NCBI GenBank assembly: GCA_019239445.1
Contig: JAFAZV010000275.1
Coordinates: 1-38,171, forward strand
Source: Solirubrobacterales bacterium
GTDB taxonomy: Bacteria > Actinomycetota > Thermoleophilia > Solirubrobacterales > Solirubrobacteraceae
Direction: 5' to 3'
Length of the DNA: 38,171 nucleotides
Shown: piece by piece, positions 16,901 through 25,488 of the stretch
Position numbering within the stretch: position 1 is the first letter of the stretch
How the letters are laid out: every line of letters begins with the position of its first letter
The notes under the pieces: generated by a model
Databases searched by the model: none
Told to the model about the DNA's origin: nothing
The model's input: only the letters and a program-made list of their open reading frames with translations
Position numbers and translations under genes: made by a program

Positions 16901-18268
16901 ATGACCAGCCACGCCCATGCCGTTCGTTTTGCTCGAGATCACTGCCTGGCGCCGGAGCGAGTCGACGCGCCGATCTATGGCGGACGCTATCGCCGCATGT
17001 TCGAGGACCTACCGGCCCTGGACGTCGACGAGCAGGCGCTGCACGCGCTCGGGCGACCGGGGGGACCGTGCGACGTCGGCGTCGACTTCGCCGACGGCGA
17101 GGACGCCACGGCGGCGGCAGTATGGCCGTTGTTCGGCCAGTTCATCGCGCACGACATCACCGCCGATCGCTCGCCCCTGGGGCATCGTGCCGACCCATCT
17201 CAGGTCCGCAATTTTCGCACGCCCAAAGCCAATCTCGAAGGGGTCTACGGGGCCGGGCCCATCGGCTCGCCGTACTTGTTCGCCAAGGACGATCCGGCCA
17301 AGCTGCTCCTCGGCGCGTCCGGTAAGGACGTGCCGCGCAACCAGGAGGGAATCGCCCTCCTCGGCGATCCGCGCAACGACGTGCACCTGTTCATGAGCCA
17401 GCTCCAGGTCGCATTCATCCGCCTGCACAACCGGCTCGTAGACCGGCTGCGCGAGGACGGCGTCAGCGAGGGTGAGCTGTTCGAAGAAGCGCGGCGCTCG
17501 GCGACGTGGCACTACCAGCACGTGATCCTGCGCGAGTTCCTGCCCGGCCTGATCGGCGCCGAGCTGGCGGTGGAGCTGCTCGAAGCTGGTCCACAGCTGT
17601 ATCGCGCAGACGATCAGGGCTACATCCCGTTCGAGTTCGCCGACGCGGCATATCGCTACGGCCATTCGCAGATCCGGCAGCGCTACCAGGTCAACCGGAG
17701 CTTCGGCCCGTGCCCGGTGTTCCCGGACCTGATGGGGTTCGGACCCGTCGCCGCGGAGCATGTGGTCGACTGGAGCCTGCAGATCGACGTGCCGGGCGCG
17801 CCGCGCGCACAGCGGGCGAAGAAGATCGACGGCCGGCTGCCGGCATCGCTGATCTCGCTCCCGACTCAGATCTCGGGCGAGGGGCAGGGCTCGGACTACG
17901 CGTCGCTGGCCAACCGCGACCTGCAACGTGGTCAGGCGGTGGGGCTCCCTTCAGGCGAGACGGTCGCGCGCGCTCTCGGCCTTACGCCGCCGGCGCGCGA
18001 GCAGATCGGGTTGGCCGAGCACGGCTGGACCGATGAGACGCCGTTGTGGCTCTACGTGCTGAAGGAGGCCGAGACGATCCACGCGGGCGACCAGCTGGGT
18101 CCGGTCGGCGGACGGATCGTGGGCGAGGTCCTCGTCGGGATCATCGACGCCGATCCAGAGTCCTTCCGCGCCGTCGATCCCAGCTGGCAACCAACCCTTC
18201 CGGCCCACCTGAGCGGAGGCTTCGGCCTCGTCGACATCCTGCAACCTCCCGAAAAGGATCCATCATGA
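16901..18268 (+). CDS. Animal-type (cyclooxygenase-superfamily) heme peroxidase
   Basis: WPLFGQFIAHDITADRSPLG (distal His context), VRNFRTPKANLEGVYGAGPIGSPYLF, VAFIRLHNRLVDRL, ATWHYQHVILREFLPGLIG, FEFADAAYRYGHSQIRQRYQVN (proximal His context). Confidence 0.92.
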   Translation: MTSHAHAVRFARDHCLAPERVDAPIYGGRYRRMFEDLPALDVDEQALHALGRPGGPCDVGVDFADGEDATAAAVWPLFGQFIAHDITADRSPLGHRADPSQVRNFRTPKANLEGVYGAGPIGSPYLFAKDDPAKLLLGASGKDVPRNQEGIALLGDPRNDVHLFMSQLQVAFIRLHNRLVDRLREDGVSEGELFEEARRSATWHYQHVILREFLPGLIGAELAVELLEAGPQLYRADDQGYIPFEFADAAYRYGHSQIRQRYQVNRSFGPCPVFPDLMGFGPVAAEHVVDWSLQIDVPGAPRAQRAKKIDGRLPASLISLPTQISGEGQGSDYASLANRDLQRGQAVGLPSGETVARALGLTPPAREQIGLAEHGWTDETPLWLYVLKEAETIHAGDQLGPVGGRIVGEVLVGIIDADPESFRAVDPSWQPTLPAHLSGGFGLVDILQPPEKDPS

Positions 18269-18546
18269 GCGAGCAGATCTGCTCACATCTCGACACAATC
18301 GAGCACTTGGAAGAGCGCCCGCCCGAGGCCGTGTGTCCCGACTGCGTCGCCATCGGCTCGAGTTGGGTTCACCTGCGCCGCTGCACTGAGTGCGGCAAGG
18401 TCGGCTGCTGCGACGACAGTCCCAACCGGCACGCCACCGCGCATTACCGGAACAGCGAGCACCCGATCATCCGCTCGCTCGAGCCGGGCGAGGACTGGTT
18501 GTGGTGCTACGCCGACGAAGTGGCTTTCCGGCTGGCGCGAGGGTGA
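18265..18546 (+). CDS. UBP-type zinc finger protein
   Basis: MSEQICSHLDTIEHLEERPPEAVCPDCVAIGSSWVHLRRCTECGKVGCCDDSPNRHATAHYRNSEHPIIRSLEPGEDWLWCYADEVAF: CxH, CPDC, CTEC and GCCDxSPNRHATAH ligand pattern. ATG overlaps the peroxidase stop (ATGA). Confidence 0.92.
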   Translation: MSEQICSHLDTIEHLEERPPEAVCPDCVAIGSSWVHLRRCTECGKVGCCDDSPNRHATAHYRNSEHPIIRSLEPGEDWLWCYADEVAFRLARG

Positions 18547-18562
18547 GCGCGGCCTGCGCCCG

Positions 18563-19156
18563 CTAGCGCCGCTTTGGCTGACGCCACTGGTTCGCGCGCA
18601 CGTTGTGCGCCGCAGAGCTGACGGTCTGGCCGACTCGCTTATCTCGCGTTGCCGGCGTCCTGGCGTTGCCGATCCATTCCAGGATCGCGCGCTTAGTTGA
18701 GCGCGGGAAGGCGTCCCAATACCGGCGGGCACTCGGATCGGCGTCGAGCGCCCGGCGTAGATCGTCAGGCTCTGTCAGCTCCTCGACGTCGTCGAGCGCC
18801 GACCACGTCCCGTCGGCCTTCGCGGCTTCGATGACCGCGCGTCCGGCCGGATGAAGCAATCCGGCTGCCTCGAGGCGCGCGATCCGCTCCTTGTTGACGC
18901 GCGACCACTTGCTCCTCGGCTTGCGCGGCGTGAGCAGCAGCTGTGTGCGCTCCTCGTCGAGCGTCCGCGGCAGCGAATCGACCCAACCGAATGACAAAGC
19001 CTCGTCGACGACGGCGTCGCGCGGCACGTGCCGAGCACCGTCGCGCTTCTTGTAGGTGATCAACCAGACGCCGGCGGAGCGATCGTGGTTCGCCACCAGC
19101 CAGTCCCGCCATTGCTCGCGTGAAGTGATCTCGAGCTGCTCGTAGCGAACGCTCAC
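18563..19156 (-). CDS. YdeI/OmpD-associated family protein
   Basis: SREQWRDWLVANHDRSAGVWLITYKK, VVDEALSFGWVDSLPRTLDEERTQLLLTPRKPRSKWSRVNKERIARL, RRYWDAFPRSTKRAILEWI. Confidence 0.88.
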   Translation of the reverse strand: MSVRYEQLEITSREQWRDWLVANHDRSAGVWLITYKKRDGARHVPRDAVVDEALSFGWVDSLPRTLDEERTQLLLTPRKPRSKWSRVNKERIARLEAAGLLHPAGRAVIEAAKADGTWSALDDVEELTEPDDLRRALDADPSARRYWDAFPRSTKRAILEWIGNARTPATRDKRVGQTVSSAAHNVRANQWRQPKRR

Positions 19157-19188
19157 CCGAGTTAATGGTGCCAGCTCGGATCCCTACG

Positions 19189-19217
19189 TTGATCTGGCCG
19201 CTTGGCGGAGTTAGACT
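19189..19217 (+). promoter_or_regulatory. Sigma70-type promoter candidate for the DUF11 gene
   Basis: TTGATC (19189-19194), 17-nt spacer, TAGACT (19212-19217), ATG at 19227. Confidence 0.45.
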
Positions 19218-19226
19218 GCGAGCGCC

Positions 19227-21785
19227 ATGCGGAGGTTGGGACTGCTTGGGGTATGCGCTGTCCTCCTCTGTGTGCCTGACGTCGCCGGCGCCAGGCGAGT
19301 GACCGTTCTTCATTGGCCGAACTCGCCGCGGCGTCACTTCCTGCACGCACGCTCTGAGCCGATCACCCCGAGTTACAGCGCGAACCTGCGCGGCGGCGTC
19401 GCGATCGCCGGAAACACCCTGCTGACCTGCCCGGAGAACGTCGCCAGCCGGCGGCGCGCGGCGAGACGTCCACGCGGCCGGCGCGCCGCCGAAGCGTGTC
19501 TGGGCGCCAACAACAACGACCACAACATGGTCTACGTCAACTCCGACCCGAGCGGGCACTTCGACTCGAGCTCCGCGACGTTGACCGTTCCCGCCGGCGC
19601 CCGCGTCGTCCACGCCTACCTGTACTGGGGCGCAGACCTGGCGCGCGGCGTTCAGCGGCCGCCCAACGACGCGTCGGATGACGCCCCGGCCGGCGGGGAT
19701 CCGATCACCAACACGCTCTGGAAGACGGCAGCGCTGCGCGTGGGCTCAGGCTCATACGCGACGATCGATGCCACGGCCGCTGGCCGCAACGGCGTGTGGC
19801 AGTCGATCCCGAGCTGGTATCAGCAGCCCGGGCAGACGGTCGGCTCCGCCTACCAAGTCCGTGCCGAAGTGACAAACGAGCTGCAGGCCGGAATCAGCGC
19901 GACGCGACGGCGGACGCGGTCGGGAGGCCGCGAGCTCACTGTCACAGTGGCCAACGTCCAGGCGGGGAAGGGTTACAACCGCCACGGCGGCTGGTCGCTG
20001 GTCGTCGTGTGGGAGAGCCCAACCGCACGGTTCCGCAACATCACGTTGTTCGACGGATTCGAGTTCGTCCAGGTGGAGGGCGGTGAGCAACTCGTCGTCG
20101 GGCCGCTCGATTTCAAAGGCTTCAGCACGCCGGCGAGCGGCCCGGTAGATGCCCACGTCACCGTTTGGGCCTACGAAGGCGACCGCGCGATCACGGGCGA
20201 CTATCTCGCGCTCGGGAACACCAGCGCGAGCTGCAGTGGCCTGCCCCATCAGTCGGACCAGCTCCACCCGGTGGATAACTTCTTCAACAGCACGATCTCA
20301 GCCGGCGGCGTCGACGTCGGCGGCCGCAGCCCCGAATACAGCAACCAACTGGGCTTCGACTTGGCGACCTTGAACCTGGCCGAGGGCACGATCGCCAACG
20401 GAGCCACAGGAGCATCAGTGTGTCTGGGCAGTGTTGGAGACACCTACTTCTTCGGCGGGCTCGTGTTCGACTCCCTGATCCGAGCGCCCAACCAGCAGAT
20501 CCACAAGGTCGTCACTCCTACCGACGTAAACCCCGGAAACACCGTCACGTACACAACTCAGGTCAGCAACCCACAGCGCAACCCGGACGATCCGCTGTAT
20601 CCGACCGCCGCGGCGACGAACGTCGTCACCAACGACCCGCTGCCGTCCGGTCTCGACTTCGCCGGCTTCACCAGCAACCCCGGAGGCGTCTGCAGCTACG
20701 TGAGCGCCACCCGCACGGTGAGCTGCGCAGTCGGCACGCTCCCCGCCAATGGCACGTTCACGTACGCCTACAGCGCTCGCGTCAGCGCCGTGCCGCAGGG
20801 TGGGACACAACCGCTGACCAACACGGCCTGCTACACGTCGAACTCAGAGGATCAGCCGGACGTCGTGTTCAACGGCTGCGACTCGGCGACGACCAACGTG
20901 CACCCGCTCCCCCCGCCGCCGCCGACGGCCGATCTCGGCGTAGTCAAGACCGTCTCGACCGGCATCGTGAAGCCGGGCCAGCCGCTCACGTGGCGGATCG
21001 TTGCCACCAACCACGGGCCGGGCACCTCGACCGGGTTCGTGCTCGCCGATCAGCTGCCCGCCGGCGTGGCGTTCGTGCGCGCCGGCGCAAGCCCGGGGTT
21101 GACATGCACGACCCCGCCCGTCGGCGCCGGCGGCGCAGTCACGTGCACGGCGCCGAGCGTGCCGCCGGCACCGGCATCCGGTTCCTCGCTCACGCTGACG
21201 ATCACCGCTCTCGTTCCGCCTGGAACCGCTGAGGGGACGCTGCTGACGAACACCGCCACAGTGCAGGGCGACCAGGACGAACCCGTGCCCGATCCGCATC
21301 CGAACCGCGCCTCGACAGAGACGCGCGTGGTCGTTCCCAACGTGCCGCTCCCGCCGCAGCCGGCGCCGCCCGTGCCCCAGCCACCCGAACCGTCCGAGCC
21401 TGACGTGCTGGGGACCGCGCTGTCGCTGCACAAGAGCGTGGCTCACACGCAGGTCGCGGCCGGTTCCACGACGAAGTTCACGCTGCGGATCGCGAACGTC
21501 GCGGAGAACTCGGCCCTGAACGTCCGCGTCTGCGACTCGCTGCCGCGGGGCCTGAGCGTAGCCTCAGCGCCCGGATTCCGGGTCCGCGGCCGCACGTTGT
21601 GCGCGAGCATCGGCACGTTGAAAGTGCTGAGATCCAAGACCCTCCGGTACACCGTGCGCGTCAGCTCGAGTGCTCGCGGGCGCCTCCGGAACACTGCTTC
21701 GGCGACCGCGCGCAACGCCCGAACCGCGCGGGCCCGAGCGAGCGTGATCGTTATCGCACCCCGTCCACCGGTGTTCACGGGCTAG
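19227..21785 (+). CDS. Secreted DUF11-repeat surface protein (head domain + about 3 DUF11 repeats + C-terminal PPVFTG)
   Basis: Signal-like MRRLGLLGVCAVLLCVPDVAGA; head VVHAYLYWGADLARG...YQVRAEVTNELQAG...GGWSLVVVWESP; repeats NPGNTVTYTTQVSN, KPGQPLTWRIVATNHGPGTSTG, AAGSTTKFTLRIANVAENSALNVRVCDSLPRG; ends APRPPVFTG*. Confidence 0.9.
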   Translation: MRRLGLLGVCAVLLCVPDVAGARRVTVLHWPNSPRRHFLHARSEPITPSYSANLRGGVAIAGNTLLTCPENVASRRRAARRPRGRRAAEACLGANNNDHNMVYVNSDPSGHFDSSSATLTVPAGARVVHAYLYWGADLARGVQRPPNDASDDAPAGGDPITNTLWKTAALRVGSGSYATIDATAAGRNGVWQSIPSWYQQPGQTVGSAYQVRAEVTNELQAGISATRRRTRSGGRELTVTVANVQAGKGYNRHGGWSLVVVWESPTARFRNITLFDGFEFVQVEGGEQLVVGPLDFKGFSTPASGPVDAHVTVWAYEGDRAITGDYLALGNTSASCSGLPHQSDQLHPVDNFFNSTISAGGVDVGGRSPEYSNQLGFDLATLNLAEGTIANGATGASVCLGSVGDTYFFGGLVFDSLIRAPNQQIHKVVTPTDVNPGNTVTYTTQVSNPQRNPDDPLYPTAAATNVVTNDPLPSGLDFAGFTSNPGGVCSYVSATRTVSCAVGTLPANGTFTYAYSARVSAVPQGGTQPLTNTACYTSNSEDQPDVVFNGCDSATTNVHPLPPPPPTADLGVVKTVSTGIVKPGQPLTWRIVATNHGPGTSTGFVLADQLPAGVAFVRAGASPGLTCTTPPVGAGGAVTCTAPSVPPAPASGSSLTLTITALVPPGTAEGTLLTNTATVQGDQDEPVPDPHPNRASTETRVVVPNVPLPPQPAPPVPQPPEPSEPDVLGTALSLHKSVAHTQVAAGSTTKFTLRIANVAENSALNVRVCDSLPRGLSVASAPGFRVRGRTLCASIGTLKVLRSKTLRYTVRVSSSARGRLRNTASATARNARTARARASVIVIAPRPPVFTG

Positions 21786-21792
21786 CGCCAGC

Positions 21793-22443
21793 TCAGGCCG
21801 TCGCGCCACGGAGCGACAGAAGGCCGTCTCCGAGCACCAACGGTCCGTGCGAGACGAGCACGTGCTCCACCGGCAGCTCGCCGAGGGCGCGCAGTAGCGC
21901 ACGGAGGCGCTCAGGACCGCCCACTGGCTGAGTCCAGGACTCGGGGCATACGCGCAGGCGACCGTCGCGGCGGCGGAGCATCGCGTCGCCGAACACCAGC
22001 GCGCGCTGCTCGGGCAGCCATAACGCGATCTCATCCGTGCGCTCGACGTCGAGAACGCGCACCGCGGCGTCGAACAGCTCGGCGCCGGCGCTGACCGCGT
22101 GATCGAGCCGCAGCGGCGCGCCGCCATCCGGATGGCGCTTCGCCCACACTTCGGCACGGTATCGCTCGGCCACCGCCGCGATGCTGCGCTGGTGCCAATG
22201 GCAGGTCCGGATGACGCCCGCGCAGCCACCGCTCGCCTCGACCAGCCGGTCGAGCTCGTCCCAGTCGACCACGAGCGGGTCGATCAGGACCAGGCTTGGG
22301 CGGCTGCGCAGCGCCCACCATCCGACGGTCGGCTCCCAGCCCTCCTCGCCGCCCTCCTCCTCGGTCCACTCAGGATGCAGCGCCTCGAAGCGCCACAAAC
22401 CATCGATGATCTCGCCGCCCTGCGCCGCGTGCACGACGGGCAC
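21793..22443 (-). CDS. MBL-fold-like protein with degenerate metal site
   Basis: PSLVLIDPLVVDWDELDRLVE, GVIRTCHWHQRSIAAVAERY, ALVFGDAML, HVLVSHGPLVLGDG resemble MBL-fold positions, but HxHxDH appears as CHWHQR. GTG start 1 nt after the upstream stop. Confidence 0.7.
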   Translation of the reverse strand: MPVVHAAQGGEIIDGLWRFEALHPEWTEEEGGEEGWEPTVGWWALRSRPSLVLIDPLVVDWDELDRLVEASGGCAGVIRTCHWHQRSIAAVAERYRAEVWAKRHPDGGAPLRLDHAVSAGAELFDAAVRVLDVERTDEIALWLPEQRALVFGDAMLRRRDGRLRVCPESWTQPVGGPERLRALLRALGELPVEHVLVSHGPLVLGDGLLSLRGATA

Positions 22444-22444
22444 G

Positions 22445-23932
22445 TTACGCGGCGGGCACCCAGCTCGCTACGAGCCTGACCGCAGCCTCGACGTCTTCGC
22501 TGAAGCGCCGGTCCTCGAGTCCCGCCGGGAGGCGTTCCCGCGCGAGCGCGAACAGGCGACTGGTGCCGGCGCCACGCGGCACCCGCCGGCTCAGCTCGAG
22601 CGCCCGCATCGCCACTACGAGCTCGGTGCCCACGAGCACGCGCACGGCGTCGAGCTGCTCCGCGGCATAACGGGCGGACGTCGCCGCCAGGCTGCCGTGA
22701 GACTCGACGCCGAGCGAGGCGCCAACTGCTTGAGCGGCCATCGGCGCGGCCAGCGCGCGCGCTTCGGCGGCTGCGGACTGACTGGTGTACTCGAGCATCA
22801 TCATCCCGGACTGCAGACCCGGCTCGGCGGCCAGGAACGGGGGCAGCCCGGTCAGGCGAGGGTCGAGCAGGCAGCTGATCCGGGCCGCGATCAGCGATGC
22901 CGACTGCGCGACGGCGGCTCGGAGGGCATCGAGCGCGGCGGCCAGCGCAGCGCCGTGGAAGTTCCCGTTCGGCCACGCTCGCTCGTCCGCGATGAGGGCG
23001 TTCTCGCCCCGAACGTTGAGCTCGCGGACGAGCACCGCATGCAGCGATCGCACGGCGTCAGAGGCCACGCCGTCGACTTGGGGTAGTACGCGGAACGGGT
23101 ACGGATCCTGCACCAGCTGCATTACCGCAACCTGCCCCGTGCTCGCCGCGACCGACAGGCTGGCATCGCCTGCGATGCCGGCTCCGGCGTGCGAGAGCAG
23201 ACGACGCATGCGCGCGGCGACCACGCATTGGCCGCCGCCGCGCGACGCCGCGTTTACCCGCTCATCGAGTACGACGGGATCGGCGCCGGCGGCCTCGAAG
23301 GAAAGCGCGGCCACGGTGAGCCAGCAGTCGTGGAGCGCCGCCAGGTCCTCCGCCAGCAGCGCGGCGCGGCCGATCGTGATCGCGTTCGAGCTCGTGAAGC
23401 CCACGGCGTCCCGCAGCCCAAGCCGAATCTTTCCTTGATCGTGAGGGCTCCCGCCGTCGCCCAGGAGCGTCAGCGCGATCTGCGCCAGACCCGCTACGTC
23501 TCCGGTGCCAAGCGATCCGAACTGGCGCACCTGCGGCACCCGGCCCTGGTTGAGCGCACGTACGAGCGCATCCAGCAGGTCCTCGGCAACGCCTGCGCCT
23601 CCCGCACCGAGCTGATTGGCCCGCACGACCATCGCTGCGCGCACGACGTCCGCCGGCAGAGCCGGGCCGGCGTCGACGGCATGACTGCGCAGCAGGTTCC
23701 ACTGCAGCTGCTCTCGATCCGGGGGATCGATCTGCCGGTCGCGTAGGGCGCCCACGCCCGTAGTCGCGCCGTAGACGTCTTCGCCGCGCTCGAGCAGCGC
23801 TGCCAGAGTCGCGCGTGCGTCAGCGTTGCGCGCGCGCGCCGCCGGCGCCAGCGCCACGGCCTCGCCATCGCGCGCAACGGCGGCTACCGCGCCGGGCGTG
23901 AGACTCTCGCCATCGAGGACGATTCTGGCCAT
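22445..23932 (-). CDS. Aromatic amino acid ammonia-lyase / HAL-PAL (MIO) superfamily, non-canonical G-T-G triad
   Basis: DVYGATTGVGALRDRQI...LQWNLLRSHA...FGSLGTGDVAGLAQIALTLLGDGG...VQDPYPFRVLPQVDG...NGNFHGAALAAALDAL...RISCLLDPRLTGLPPFLAAEPGLQSGMMMLEYT. Confidence 0.9.
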   Translation of the reverse strand: MARIVLDGESLTPGAVAAVARDGEAVALAPAARARNADARATLAALLERGEDVYGATTGVGALRDRQIDPPDREQLQWNLLRSHAVDAGPALPADVVRAAMVVRANQLGAGGAGVAEDLLDALVRALNQGRVPQVRQFGSLGTGDVAGLAQIALTLLGDGGSPHDQGKIRLGLRDAVGFTSSNAITIGRAALLAEDLAALHDCWLTVAALSFEAAGADPVVLDERVNAASRGGGQCVVAARMRRLLSHAGAGIAGDASLSVAASTGQVAVMQLVQDPYPFRVLPQVDGVASDAVRSLHAVLVRELNVRGENALIADERAWPNGNFHGAALAAALDALRAAVAQSASLIAARISCLLDPRLTGLPPFLAAEPGLQSGMMMLEYTSQSAAAEARALAAPMAAQAVGASLGVESHGSLAATSARYAAEQLDAVRVLVGTELVVAMRALELSRRVPRGAGTSRLFALARERLPAGLEDRRFSEDVEAAVRLVASWVPAA

Positions 23933-23947
23933 CGCCCGCGGCCCGGA

Positions 23948-24463
23948 TCACCCCGCCGTCAGCGGCGCTTCAAGCGGTCGCAGCTCCTCGGCGTAGCTGA
24001 CCGACACGCGGCGCATGACGCCCTCAGCATCGACCGAATACTGCCCCAGGCGCCACAGCGGGGGCGAGTAGGCGTGAAGCGAGAGCGAGCGTTCGGCGAG
24101 GCCCGCAAGGCGGTGGATGTGATCGGGCCCGAAGGCAAACGAGCTCCCGTCGGGTATGACCCGCGTGACGGGCGCGCCGCCGAGACGTGGGCTCGACTCC
24201 TCGAGCGTCCCCTCGAGGACTCGAACCGCTCCGGAGGAGATGTCGTGGTCGTGCCAGCCGGTATCTCCGAGCTCGGTCCATGCGATCAGCCAAAGGTCGA
24301 GATGGTCGTCGCGGTAGAGCGAGATGAAGTGGCGCTCGCCTGCCTCAGCAGTCGCCGCTGCGCGCCAGCGCCCGGCCTGCCGAGCGAGCTCGTCGACGAG
24401 ACGCCGAAGCTCCTCGCGCTCAAGATCGCGCGACGGCAGCGCCGGCAAGCGGGGCAGGCGCAT
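23948..24463 (-). CDS. Cysteine dioxygenase type I-like cupin protein
   Basis: FISLYRDDHLDLWLIAWTELGDTGWHDHDISSGAVRVLEGTL...FGPDHIHRLAGLAERSLSLHAYSPPLWRLGQYSVD; HxH plus downstream His and HAYSPPL typical of the family. Confidence 0.88.
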   Translation of the reverse strand: MRLPRLPALPSRDLEREELRRLVDELARQAGRWRAAATAEAGERHFISLYRDDHLDLWLIAWTELGDTGWHDHDISSGAVRVLEGTLEESSPRLGGAPVTRVIPDGSSFAFGPDHIHRLAGLAERSLSLHAYSPPLWRLGQYSVDAEGVMRRVSVSYAEELRPLEAPLTAG

Positions 24464-25412
24464 CAGTCACCTCCTCAGGAAGCAGTAGCCGGAACGGATT
24501 CGAGCGGTGAAGCGCAGCGGAGGTGGCCGGACTGAGCTGGGCCTCGAGCGGAGCAGCATACGGCCGGTCTGAGCCATTCACGAGGACGTCGACACCGAGC
24601 ACGCGAATCGTGGCGTCGATCGCCCGGGTGCTGTACGAGGACGTCTCGAGGAAGACCTGCTCGTCGAGCTTCGAGCCTTGGCCGGCGCGGGCTCGGAACC
24701 GCTCTCCGTGCAGCGGCGCGAGTCCGGCGAGCATGGCGAAGCAGACGGACAGCCGCGGGTGCCGCGCGCGCCCGTGAACCCGGAAGGCGTACCACGCGGC
24801 GTGCATCTGCTGGACGTAATCGACCATCGCCGGCCACCACGCCGGCGTCCCCGCCCCGGCCGGCGCCGCCGGCCCGGGATGGATCAACAACGGCCGACGC
24901 CGCTGCTCGAGCAGAGCGAGCAGCGGACCGGCGCCCTCGTAGCCGGCGGAGTCGGCGAGGGCGCTGGCCGGCAGCTGCAGGCCGGCAAAGCCGCGGTCGA
25001 GCTCGCGCGCGAGCGCTCCGGGGTCGATTTCGACCAGGCCGGCGGCCGCCCAGGCGCCATAGGGCGCCGGCAATTCGAGCGCGCCGTCGTGGTAGGCGCT
25101 GAGAAGCGGCGCCGCCTCATCGGGCGCCAGCGACTCGATGCCGAGCGCCGAGGACAGCGATATGAGAGCCAGGGTCAAGCCCGCGGCGGTGGCTTGGCGC
25201 GCTCGCAGCTCGGGATCGTGGTCGCGAGGATCTTCCTCGCCGGCGCGCTGACCGGGGAGCTCGAGCGTCCATCCCCGCAACCTGGGCGGGGCGTCACGAC
25301 CTCGCAGCGCCTCGACCAGACCCGGCGGCCAAAGGTGCTGGTGTACGTCGACCCTGGCATGGGCTTCAGGTTCGATATCAGGCTCCTGAGACCCGGCTTT
25401 GAAGCGGTTCAT
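24420..25412 (-). CDS. Metal-dependent amidohydrolase (TIM-barrel, Amidohydro_2-like)
   Basis: RVDVHQHLWPPGLVEALRGR near the N-terminus, LLIHPGPAAP, LSVCFAMLAGLAPLHGERF, VFLETSSYSTRAIDATIRVLGVDVLVNGSDRPYAAP. ATG MNRFKAGSQEP at 25412 fits the promoter below. Confidence 0.85.
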   Translation of the reverse strand: MNRFKAGSQEPDIEPEAHARVDVHQHLWPPGLVEALRGRDAPPRLRGWTLELPGQRAGEEDPRDHDPELRARQATAAGLTLALISLSSALGIESLAPDEAAPLLSAYHDGALELPAPYGAWAAAGLVEIDPGALARELDRGFAGLQLPASALADSAGYEGAGPLLALLEQRRRPLLIHPGPAAPAGAGTPAWWPAMVDYVQQMHAAWYAFRVHGRARHPRLSVCFAMLAGLAPLHGERFRARAGQGSKLDEQVFLETSSYSTRAIDATIRVLGVDVLVNGSDRPYAAPLEAQLSPATSAALHRSNPFRLLLPEEVTDAPAPLAGAAVARS

Positions 25413-25436
25413 GAATCGTTTCAGTGAAACGGTTAA
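25400..25436. promoter_or_regulatory. Three tandem LacI-family operator-like sites
   Basis: TGAAGCGGTTCA (25400-25411), TGAATCGTTTCA (25412-25423), TGAAACGGTTAA (25425-25436). All fit TGAANCGNTTNA with central CG. A perfect palindrome CGTTTCA-g-TGAAACG spans 25417-25431. Confidence 0.7.
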
Positions 25437-25451
25437 AAGGCCCTTTGTCAA
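25423..25451 (-). promoter_or_regulatory. Promoter candidate for the amidohydrolase-lyase operon
   Basis: Minus strand: TTGACA (25451-25446), 17-nt spacer, TTCACT (25428-25423), ATG at 25412. The -10 and expected TSS overlap the operator-like sites. Confidence 0.5.
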
Positions 25452-25488
25452 GCCGTCGGCCGCGTTTGCCCGTAGGCTTTGCTTCGCC

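Noticed and set aside
17009-17926. 305-aa minus-strand ORF
   Set aside because: Antisense to the heme peroxidase, whose active-site contexts are evident.
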